This document shows, piece after piece, positions 1 to 7,580 of a stretch of DNA of 19,123 nt (the stretch's first letter is position 1; each line of letters begins with the position of its first letter). The stretch is from contig JWZX01002229.1 in NCBI GenBank assembly GCA_001275005.1, positions 1-19,123 of the forward strand, in the 5' to 3' direction. The notes beneath the pieces are model-generated. The model made no database searches and was not told the DNA's origin. It was given only the letters and a program-made list of their open reading frames with translations. The stretch comes from Chrysochromulina tobinii (taxonomy: Eukaryota; Haptophyta; Prymnesiales; Chrysochromulinaceae). The translations under genes were made by a program, and so were the position numbers.

Positions 1-47
1 GCGCCCGCCGCTGCAGCGCGCGTCGAGCGTCGTCAACTGCACACGAT

Positions 48-205
48 GCAGATCACACATGGAAGCGTCGCAGATCACACATGGAAGCTCCGCAGATCGC
101 ACATGGAGGCGTCGCAGATGTGGCATTCTGCGCTCGCAGATGTGGCATTCTGCGCGCGCAGATGTGGCATTGTGCGTCGCAGATGCTTCGCATTTGCGCG
201 CAGAT
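48..205. repeat. 22-bp minisatellite, about seven units
   Basis: Direct tandem repeats, each starting GCAGAT. Units begin at 48, 70, 92, 114, 136, 158 and 179; the first five are 22 bp and the last two about 21 bp. There are two subfamilies: three units of the GCAGATCACACATGGAAG type, then three of the GCAGATGTGGCATTCTGC type, then a degenerate unit. Both strands are open in several frames only because of the repeat; I see no gene in it. Confidence 0.9.
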
Positions 206-255
206 GCGACGGTTTCTCGGCGCTCGAGCGACGGTTTTTCGGCGCTCGTGCGACG
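206..255. repeat. Second 22-bp tandem repeat, two units plus a partial
   Basis: Units begin at 206 and 228, each starting GCGACGGTTT and ending TCGGCGCTCG plus one base; a partial third unit follows at 250. The period equals that of the preceding minisatellite although the sequence differs. Confidence 0.85.
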
Positions 256-266
256 TCATCTGCGAC

Positions 267-301
267 AAAGTCTTCTCTGACCCCAAAGTCTTCTCTGACC
301 G
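267..301. repeat. 18-bp direct repeat, two units
   Basis: AAAGTCTTCTCTGACC occurs at 267 and again at 285. It is the last of a chain of short tandem repeats running from 48. From 302 to the end of the SAM gene at 435 I see nothing further. Confidence 0.8.
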
Positions 302-434
302 ACCCTTCCTAAAGGTCGCTCCCAACCCCCGCTTCCGGGTACCGGCGTCGGTCCAATTTTGCCGCCCGTGCGCACTCTTCACAGCAACTGTGACTTTTCA
401 AATAATTCGACGGGTCTAACCGTGTGCGGCCCCA

Positions 435-1336
435 CTACCACATGCGCATGCCACCTATGATGAATGTGGGTTGGCCCAACACCTCTGGATGAGAGTCTTT
501 TACTTCGCCTGATCCGGTGCTCAAGGACGCGTGTGACATCGTGCGCCAAGGCGAGTGCCATGCGTCGCGCGGCGTGACGACCCCCACCAAACCGCTCAGC
601 GGGCCCGAACTGGCGCCTGGCAGCGAGAGCAGGCGCTGCGCTACAACTGCATTGTGCTGCTCGAGCAGGGAGAGGCCGCCCATGCCAATGGAGGCGGAGG
701 TCCCGCTGCCCGTCCTGGCCGCGTATATCCCGCGCAGTTGCCTCCGTCCGGGATCCCTCTCAGCCTCCTGCGCCTCGCGTGCGCGCGCCACCATCGCCTG
801 CACCTGCTCGTCCTCGCGCAGGTAACGCTGCAGCTGCCGGCGGTGGCCCATCGTGCGGACTCCGCCGGCCTTGAGCTTCTCATCGCTCGCGCATACCAGG
901 CCGAAGAGCGAGTCGAGACCCACGGCAACGAGGTCGCTGCCGTGCTGTATGAGCCCGACCGAGTCGAGCCAGGCGGCGAGCATTATCTTATCGCCATCAC
1001 GGCCATGGAGCTTGATCTTTTCAGCGCGTCCTCATCGAGCGCGCGGAGCGCGTTGGGCGACGTGTAGCCGGCGCCAAGGAGTTTGTGCACGATCTCGCCG
1101 AGATCGGACAGCGCAAATGGCTCGAGGAACGCGGCGAGGGTCCGCTCGACAGCCGTCTCGAGTGCAGCGCTTTGCATTGGCACGCTCGCGTCGTCGCCAT
1201 AGCCTCTGTCGCGATGATGCCGCTGAACCATGATGCTCTGTGTAGGGATGGGCTGTGCATGGTGCGAGCGCCTCAGTGCGATCGCCTCACCGACCGCCTC
1301 AGAACCTCGGGCACGCTGCTCTCTGAGCCATTGCAT
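435..1336 (-). CDS. SAM-domain protein (two tandem SAM-like domains), frame broken once
   Basis: Two minus-strand frames together make one plausible protein. The first, from ATG at 1336, carries a SAM-like helix set (AAFLEPFALSDLGEIVHKLL, then GAGYTSPNALRALDEDALK). The second, open through 983 to 435, continues IKLHGRDGDKIMLAAWLDS and then a second SAM domain with DEKLKAGGVRTMGHRRQLQR. SAM domains are small helical bundles for protein-protein or RNA binding. The two frames differ by one base at an A4 run on the coding strand (1018-1021). One more A would join them into about 300 residues, so this is either a sequencing or assembly error or a genuine mutation. An open frame with a GTG opening reaches 1408, but 1336 is the first ATG. 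The C-terminal third has no domain I recognise. The gene is divergent from the TPR gene. Confidence 0.65.
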
Positions 1337-1550
1337 CGGCGTTGGACGATTGCCGAGGAGGGCCGAGAAGACTTTGGAAAGGGGCTGTGAAACACTTCTT
1401 GAGCGCACCGAGTAGGGGTTGTGACTCGACGAAAAATCAAGAGAAGCATCGACACGTGTTCATTGGTTTGTGGGAAAGCTGCGTCCATTTTGCGGACCTT
1501 CATCCCGAAATCCGCCTCAATGCAAGCTGGTCGTACTCGAGTGTGAGACG
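1337..1550. promoter_or_regulatory. Divergent intergenic region between SAM and TPR genes
   Basis: The ATGs of the two divergent genes are 214 bp apart, so both promoters and 5' leaders must lie here unless upstream exons exist. I see no convincing TATA box. Both frames remain open some way into it from non-ATG codons (GTG at 1408 minus, GTG at 1470 plus), which I did not use. Confidence 0.4.
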
Positions 1551-3619
1551 ATGTTCTCGAAGGGGGGAGAGGGCGCGCCTCCGCAGTCGGAGGGCGTGTT
1601 GGAGGGCGCGAATATCGGACAGCAACAGTCGGATAGCGACAAGCTCGCGCGCGCCAACGAGATCGCTTGGCTGCAGGTGGCCACTCTTGCGGAGCAGAGC
1701 AACGACCTGGCAAAAGCGGCCGACGCCTACAACCACGTGCTCCTCACAAACAGCAGAAATGTGCACGCGCTGCTGCAGCTCGCGAGCATCAGCCGCATGC
1801 AGGAGCGTTTCGAGGACGCGGTCGACTACCTCAATCGTATCATGGTCATCGACGGACCCACGGGGGAGGTGTATGGAGCGATCGGCCACTGCTACCTCAC
1901 CCTCTCTCAGAGAACCCAGGATCTCGACATGACGCTCGACTGCCTGCGCAAGTGCTACGACGCCTACCACGAGGCCTCCCTCCACCTCGGCGCCCTCAAT
2001 GATCCCAACCTCTGGTACGGCATCGGCCTGCTCTACGAGCGCTACGCCAATCTGATGCTGCCGGGCGTGGGGCAGAGCGAGTGCTTCTCGGCGGCGGAGG
2101 AGTCGCTGCGCTCGGTGCTGCAGGCGGCGCCCGAATTTGAGAAGCGCTCCGAGATCCTGTACCGGTACGCGACCCTTGAGCTGCGTCTTCGCGCCCGAGA
2201 CAGCGCGAGCCACTCACTGAGAGAGAACATGCTGCGCGCTCAGCCTGTCCCCCGACTAGCAATCCCCCCACGCGCGGTGCCTCGTCAATCCCTTGACGCT
2301 TGGTGCCTCGTCGGCACGCTCACTTCTTGTGTCGCCTCTCGCCGGCTCTGTCCCTCTCCCTGCCGCCCGCCCTCTTTCACTCACTCTCTGTGCGTCTGTG
2401 CGCCGGCCCACGGCGCAGGCTCGGCCACATCTACAAAGCGCAAGAGAACCCGCACCGCGCTCTCGAGTGCTTCCAGGCGATCTGCGATGCACCGCCGCCG
2501 CCGCTCACGCAGGCGGACGTCTGGTTCCTCATCGGCTCGGTGCAGGAGACCATGGAGCCGCCCGCGCCCGAGTTTGCGCGCCAAGCGTACGTGCATGTGC
2601 TCCGGCTCATGCAACTCAACGAGGAGGCCAAGGTCGCTCGCGTCTACCGTCAGCTGGGCTGGGTGTGCCACAAGTTTGCGCTCGACCAACCACCCCTTCT
2701 AGGCATCCTCAACCCCGCAGAGGCACAGGCGCAGTCGCCACTGCTCTGCCTCAAGCGCGCGCTCGAGACGGAGCCGATGGACGCTCCGAACTGGCACATG
2801 CTTGGCGCGTGCCTTCTCGACCATCGCGAGCTCGATGCCGCGTACGACTGCCTGCGGCACGCGATCACGCTCGAGCCGACCTCGGACAAGGCATGGCGCT
2901 CGGTGGGCGACTTGTACCTGGCTCAGGGGGAGCGCGAAGATGCCATCGAAGCGTACGAGCAGGCGGTGCATCTCAATCCTTCCTCTCACGCGTGGTTCGA
3001 CCTGGGCGCCGCCCGGCACGATGCGCTGGCCGTCTCGGGCGCGGGCGCCACCAGCATGATCACTGCCGCCGTGGAAGCCTACACGCGCGCCCTCACCATC
3101 TGCCCCGACCGGCGCGAGGATATCTCGCGCCGGCTGCAGCATCTCAACACGATCTCGGTCAACACATCGATGCCCTCCGTCAGCGCGGCTGACGCCGGCT
3201 GTGCCGCGAAGACGGCGCCGGCGGCCGCCGCGAGCGACGAAGGCCCGAGCATCCTCCATGCAGCCGCGGTGCATATGGCGGCGGTGGCGGACGGCAGCGC
3301 GCCGGCGCCCGCGGCGGACGGCCCCACGGCGGACGGCGAGACGGCGCTGGCGCTGGGCCCGGCGGCAGCACCGCCCGGCCTCCCTCGCGAGCTCGCAAGT
3401 GCTGTCGCGAACGCGTCGTCCCAGCTGATGGCCAGCGGTGATACGGCCATCGTTCCTGCTGGGCTGCCCGGTGCGCCCGCCCTCTCCTGCGTGAGCCTGG
3501 CGCTGCCCGCTGCGCCGCTGATGGCCGGGGGCAAGCGGGCGCGGGACGACGAGCCGCCGCCGGCTCAGAATGAGGACGAGGAGGACGAGGAGGACGAGGA
3601 GGACGAGGAGGATGAGTAG
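1551..3619 (+). CDS. Cyc8/Ssn6-type TPR transcriptional corepressor (UTX-like TPR family)
   Basis: Two exons, 1551-2164 and 2419-3619, give about 604 residues. Tandem TPRs run from about residue 35 to 430. The segment across the splice reads EILYR-LGHIYKAQENPHRALECF, then APPPPLTQADVWFLIGSVQE. This matches the diagnostic Cyc8/Ssn6 and UTX/UTY signature (PPPL, D-I/V-WF, IG, then QLGWLYH, here QLGWVCHKF). Later TPRs include NWHMLGACLLDHRELDAAYD and AWRSVGDLYLAQGEREDAIE. Cyc8 is known to act with Tup1 as a nuclear corepressor recruited by DNA-binding factors. The region after about residue 435 is Ala/Pro-rich low complexity, and the protein ends in an acidic tail of repeated DEE. There is no JmjC domain here, so a demethylase of the UTX type is unlikely. 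ATG 1551 was chosen because the upstream opening starts at GTG. Paralogous TPR proteins cannot be excluded without alignment. Confidence 0.85.
2165..2418 (+). other. Intron of the TPR gene (254 bp)
   Basis: Donor ACCG|GTACGC, acceptor GGCGCAG|GCTCGG, preceded by a long C/T-rich tract (about 2320-2400). The splice falls inside a codon (CG + G = Arg) and restores the TPR that is broken without it. It shares no repeat with the introns of the acyltransferase gene. Confidence 0.85.
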
Positions 3620-4090
3620 GACATGGGAGGACGAGAAGGACGAGGAGCAGGACAGCCGACGACAACCATGCCTGAGACGGCATGGAACGCGACGGGATGG
3701 TGATAATAGGACCTGGGCCCGCAGGCAGTACACTACAGCAAGGTGGTGGTGTTAGCGAGCGCGCTTCATGACGCCGTGAACGCGCATCATCTGCAGGGGA
3801 CTCACGGCCGGCCTATAGCTATACGGCGTAGTTTACGCGCGGTTGTTCCACGTTTGCTCGACGATACGGCAAGAGTATTAAGAGAGAGCATTTTTACCGC
3901 GACGATCGATTATCGGTTTTGATTTTATAGGGAGCGTCACCGAGCGTCACCAGGCGAAACCCGCCCATAAAAGGATAATTGTCTCAGTAATCAGACCTAC
4001 CGGTACAAGACGCGTCGGACTTGCTCAACTGAAACTGAACTCGTGCTCGCTTCACGGTCGCGCGGAATTTGTGGTTCCTACGGGTGAGGG
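3620..4090. other. Intergenic spacer upstream of the 4091 gene
   Basis: No credible gene. The middle (about 3830-3980) is richer in A/T than its surroundings. A TATA-like CATAAAAG lies at about 3964, roughly 120 bp before the next ATG, and the short direct repeat GAGCGTCACC lies at about 3932 and 3942. The promoter reading is tentative. Confidence 0.35.
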
Positions 4091-4798
4091 ATGTCGTGCC
4101 GCTGGCCGCCGCTGACCTACTCACGCGACACGGATCGCTATCGCGAGCAAATCTTCAAGGAACGTTCACACGGGCGTCCGGAGCGGCCGCTTACCGCAAT
4201 CGTAGCCTCAGCCGTTCCAAGGCCATACAGCGTGCCCAACCCTATGTACTCATGGAAGCCTCTCGCGGCCGAATCGCGCGGCTTTGGACAAAAAAGCGCC
4301 TCCTACGATCCCGTCTCCTACGAATCGTCGATGCGCACTTCAACGCCGTATCCTCAGTTCAGAGCCACACCGCGCGGCTCTGGTCAAGTGCACCCCTCGT
4401 CCGAGTCGCTGATGCGCACCTCAACGCCACTCGCTCAGTTCAGAACAAAGCCCTTCAACGTCGATCACACGATGCTGCCGCAGCGCACTCCAGAGCATTT
4501 CAGCGCGTGCTCTGAGATGGCGCAGATGAGCTGGTACGAGCCGCCGCTCGTGCTGTCGCGCAACTATTGCGAACCGAGAAACTTCTTCAACAAGTGCGCT
4601 GAGCGCTCGACACGTTCGGTGGTCAACCCAGCAGTACCCGTCGTCCCATGGAAGGTGCATAGATGCTCCCCACTAGCTCCCCACCTCACACAATCCGGCG
4701 AGCGCGACGCCGCCTCGCCGGGTCTATTGATGAACGTTGTTTTCGCTCACAATGGGATGTCGCGCGCGTGCGGCTGTGCACAGGCAAAGTTCACGTGA
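4091..4798 (+). CDS. Unknown protein with 27-residue internal repeat
   Basis: An ATG-initiated frame of 235 residues that I do not recognise. It contains a duplicated block with 27-residue (81-bp) spacing: RGFGQ ... SSMRTSTPYPQFRATP followed by RGSGQ ... SLMRTSTPLAQFRTKP. It is rich in Ser, Pro, Arg and Tyr with no membrane segment and no catalytic motif, which would suit a structural or cytoskeleton-associated protein, but that is only a guess. A shorter overlapping frame (4069-4515) is also open and shows the same duplication out of frame. I prefer the 4091 frame because it is longer and starts with ATG. A strong inverted repeat lies 6 bp after the stop codon. Confidence 0.45.
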   Translation: MSCRWPPLTYSRDTDRYREQIFKERSHGRPERPLTAIVASAVPRPYSVPNPMYSWKPLAAESRGFGQKSASYDPVSYESSMRTSTPYPQFRATPRGSGQVHPSSESLMRTSTPLAQFRTKPFNVDHTMLPQRTPEHFSACSEMAQMSWYEPPLVLSRNYCEPRNFFNKCAERSTRSVVNPAVPVVPWKVHRCSPLAPHLTQSGERDAASPGLLMNVVFAHNGMSRACGCAQAKFT

Positions 4799-4804
4799 GC
4801 GCCG

Positions 4805-4856
4805 TGTGAGTTGATGTGCCCACTCGATGCGCGCATCAACTTAGCATCAACTCACA
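4805..4856. repeat. 12-bp perfect inverted repeat just after the 4091 gene
   Basis: TGTGAGTTGATG at 4805-4816 and its exact complement CATCAACTCACA at 4845-4856, with a 28-nt loop that itself holds a further GCATCAACT copy. It begins 6 bases after the stop codon, so it would lie in the 3' UTR. Confidence 0.8.
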
Positions 4857-5373
4857 GGTCCAGCAACAAAGAATAGCCGCTAAATGGCAGGCTGGCCCCG
4901 GCCAACCCTAGCAATCCGGCTAAGGCCTAAGATTTGGAGGCTGCATCCTGTCTGGACATGTACATCAAGTCACTACTCTGTAACGTGGAGAATGGACCTT
5001 GACCAGTGCTGCTGAATATTGTGTTGAGGACTCGCAGAATTCAAAGTGGGTGTCGGGGCGGTCCGGTCCGCTTGGAAGAGGGCGTCGCGCGATACGAGGG
5101 GTTTTCCGTAGGTTTTCCGCGCCTCTCGTCGCCTCGAGGACCAAGGACCGGAGCGACTAACCCGACCTGTAACCACCGGCGGACCGGTTCCAGCTTCCAT
5201 GTTCTTGGTTCACGTTCAGATTTCGCTTCGTTCGGAGCGGAGCATTCGTCCGGGCCCCGGGAGGTAGGGCACCACCCCGCCACGCGTTTGCATGCATGGG
5301 TAACCCTCTCGCCACGTGGCGCTGCCGTCTGGCGTTTGTTACTTACTCGTACTTACTTACCGGGCGAGCGGTA

Positions 5374-5399
5374 GGGCAGAAAATTCGTATTTTCTGCCC
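5374..5399. repeat. Perfect 11-bp hairpin with 4-nt loop
   Basis: GGGCAGAAAAT at 5374-5384 pairs exactly with ATTTTCTGCCC at 5389-5399 around the loop TCGT. No gene boundary lies beside it, so it is not an obvious 3' processing signal. It could be a regulatory RNA structure in a 5' leader or a remnant of a small mobile element. Confidence 0.85.
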
Positions 5400-5410
5400 G
5401 CCGCCGTCCC

Positions 5411-5444
5411 GCTCTTGGCTGCGCTCTTGGCTGCGCTCTTGGCT
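5411..5444. repeat. 12-bp tandem repeat, nearly three units
   Basis: GCTCTTGGCTGC occurs at 5411 and 5423, with a partial GCTCTTGGCT at 5435. It follows the 5374 hairpin by 11 bp. Confidence 0.85.
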
Positions 5445-5697
5445 AGATGTTCGCTTGGCCAGTACCGTTGAGGATGAGGTACAACACAAATAAAGGTTAG
5501 ACTTGGAAAGCGCCTGTGGGCATGAGATTGAGCGGGGATTTGCGCAGAGACCGAGAATTTTGAGGAAGATCCTATGGAGCCTTGTGTGCATGCATTCTGG
5601 TTTACATGTAGTCCTGTGTGCGTTGCGGGCGGAGCGGTTGGTAGTTCATAAGTTCCCAGGATTTGCGTGCGCCACTCCAGCGGGACCACTGAGCAAG

Positions 5698-7161
5698 ATG
5701 CCGCTGCCGACACCATCATTCGAGCACAAAAGGCGCTGGCTACGACCTCGTAGCATATTGCACAGCAACAAGTGGTCGAACATTTTGCAGCCGACCGGCA
5801 CCACGAATGCATTGCAAGATCACTTGGTTGAGACCAGGCTGCGATGCATTTCGGCAAGAACGTGGCAGGCAGCACGGCTCGGAGGGGAGCTCGGCAGCAA
5901 TCTTGGGCGTCTGTACGATAGCTGGGAGAGCTGCAGCCGCTTTCATTCACAGGCGGACGGCGCCAGCCACGCCGACATCGCTCGCAAGGCCCGCAAGGAG
6001 TTGCGCCACCACCCGGTGGTGTTGTCGCAGCTCAGCAAGTGGTGGGAGATGATGTTGACCACCTTTCCCAAAATGACTCAAAATCTGGCGCCTGGCAAGA
6101 CGCCAGGCATGGACGAGGACCAGTACTGCCGCTGGCAGCTCAGCATGCACCGGGTACTCAGCCCCTGGAGCAAGGACGGCGAGAGCACCTTCGACTATCA
6201 GACCGCCAAGCAGCAGGCGGCTGAGGATTGGCAGTTGGATCTCAAGGGCGAGGAGCTACTGCGCAAGAACGGCTTCTGCGACGCTCTGTTCGCCATCGCG
6301 GATGAGTGGACGCGCGGCATACATCCGGGCGAGTATGCCATCTTCCTCTCCAGCCTTTTCGACGCGGTCATCGAGCCGGAGGATACAGGCAACGGCTTTC
6401 GGCTGAACGAAGTTGCGGAGATCGATGACCTCGATTGGAATCTGAGCACGGTCGTGCAAAATGAATTTGCGGCCAGCCTCTCGCCGCGAGCCAAGCCCAG
6501 TCGCCGTGTATACACGGCCGGCACAACCGCCTCCCGTGCGCGTCTGGAGACGCTCAAGGCAGAACGTGAGGCGAAGTTGGCAGTGCCACCGTGTTGGACG
6601 CCGTGGTCCGACCCTATAAGGCCGCCGCCGCCCTCGCGCATGCCCGCCGCTGGCGCCGCGCTCGGGCCTGAACTCGTGCACGGCCGCCTCCGCTCGGCGC
6701 CGCGGCCACCATCGGCCTCTTCCCGTCCATCTATTGCATCATCCTCCATCCCTAGAACACCGAAGGGGTGGGAACGTCACGTCGTTGGCCCTTCGTTCAA
6801 CGGACCGACCTCGGGCCCAACCTTGGCCGATGCCGACAAGTGGTTTGAGCGCGCACAGCAGTGGTTAGTGGGGCGCGGGGAACCGTACGCTGGCATCTCC
6901 CCATTGCCCCTTGAGCATGCTGCCCTGCTGCCGTTGCAGCTGCCATCAAAGCCCTTCACGCCAAAAGCGCCGCTCAGCCCGCGCAACGTCGGAGTCAGAC
7001 TCAGCACGCCACCACCGATGCTGATAGGTTCATCTGAGTGGTGGCGTGAGCAACGCTCAGAGCCACGCTCGCCCCCATCACTACGACCGCATCTACCGTA
7101 CACGCCACCCGGCACAGACGCGACGTGTGTGGCCACGCGCGGATCATGGCACAGATCTTGA
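5698..7161 (+). CDS. Unknown protist-type protein with a Trp-rich helical domain
   Basis: 487 residues from ATG 5698, which has A at -3; the frame is open further upstream with ATG 5590 as an alternative. The N-terminal 270 residues look like a folded, mostly helical domain: HHPVVLSQLSKWWEMMLTTF, then QYCRWQLSMHRVLSP, AAEDWQLDLKGEELLRKNGF, and CDALFAIADEWTRGIHPGEY. The pattern xDWxxD ... F-C/F-DALFxxADxWT resembles blocks I associate with algal and other flagellate proteins of unknown function, but I cannot name the family. The C-terminal 200 residues are Pro/Ser/Arg-rich and probably disordered. It converges on the M16 peptidase gene. Confidence 0.55.
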   Translation: MPLPTPSFEHKRRWLRPRSILHSNKWSNILQPTGTTNALQDHLVETRLRCISARTWQAARLGGELGSNLGRLYDSWESCSRFHSQADGASHADIARKARKELRHHPVVLSQLSKWWEMMLTTFPKMTQNLAPGKTPGMDEDQYCRWQLSMHRVLSPWSKDGESTFDYQTAKQQAAEDWQLDLKGEELLRKNGFCDALFAIADEWTRGIHPGEYAIFLSSLFDAVIEPEDTGNGFRLNEVAEIDDLDWNLSTVVQNEFAASLSPRAKPSRRVYTAGTTASRARLETLKAEREAKLAVPPCWTPWSDPIRPPPPSRMPAAGAALGPELVHGRLRSAPRPPSASSRPSIASSSIPRTPKGWERHVVGPSFNGPTSGPTLADADKWFERAQQWLVGRGEPYAGISPLPLEHAALLPLQLPSKPFTPKAPLSPRNVGVRLSTPPPMLIGSSEWWREQRSEPRSPPSLRPHLPYTPPGTDATCVATRGSWHRS

Positions 7162-7580
7162 AGTATGTGGCCGCAGCGCCCGCCACCGCCAATCCTCTTG
7201 TCACTCTGCGGATCTACACCTGCTGGACTGAGCACTGACTTTAAGCACCATCGTTGATCCGCATTCGAGTCCGCGCATTCGAGTTGTTTGTTTATATTAT
7301 AATGCTTTTAATGTCAAATGTGACACAAACGTAATTTCAAAATATCTAAACCACCAGTGTTCCACCGGAGTCTCCAGTGTTCGGGCGGACTCGGGACAAC
7401 GACTTTCACGACGAACGGCCTTTCACGTTTCACCGCGTAAACTTCGCTACGCTAGCCCTATAGCAACCTGCATTATCAAAATCCATGTACACGCCGGCGC
7501 CGAATCTCCACGGAAACGGGCGGGCGAGCAGCGCGCTCAGCTCACTGCCGTGGTGCGGTAGCATCCTCTGAGGTCGAATC
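7162..7580. other. Convergent intergenic spacer, A/T-rich
   Basis: This lies between the 3' ends of two convergent genes. The centre (about 7285-7350, with TTTATATTATAATGC and AATTTCAAAATATC) is strikingly A/T-rich for this window, as expected of 3' UTR and polyadenylation sequence. Short direct repeats are present (GCATTCGAGT twice near 7261-7283; CCAGTGTTC twice near 7353-7382). No gene seen. Confidence 0.5.

Larger units (their letters stand above)
4857..5697. other. Spacer between the 4091 and 5698 genes
   Basis: Apart from the hairpin at 5374 and the 12-bp repeat at 5411 I see no gene. The frame of the next gene stays open upstream to a TTG at 5503 and has an ATG at 5590, so part of this stretch may be coding or 5' UTR. 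A TATA-like AAATAAAGG lies at about 5487. Confidence 0.4.

Noticed and set aside
46-419. Short plus-strand frames over the 5' repeats
   Set aside because: They exist only because the 22-bp repeat lacks stops; three overlapping frames are open equally.
2699-3733. 344-codon minus-strand frame antisense to the TPR gene
   Set aside because: Low-complexity Arg/Leu-rich translation; the TPR frame on the other strand explains the sequence.
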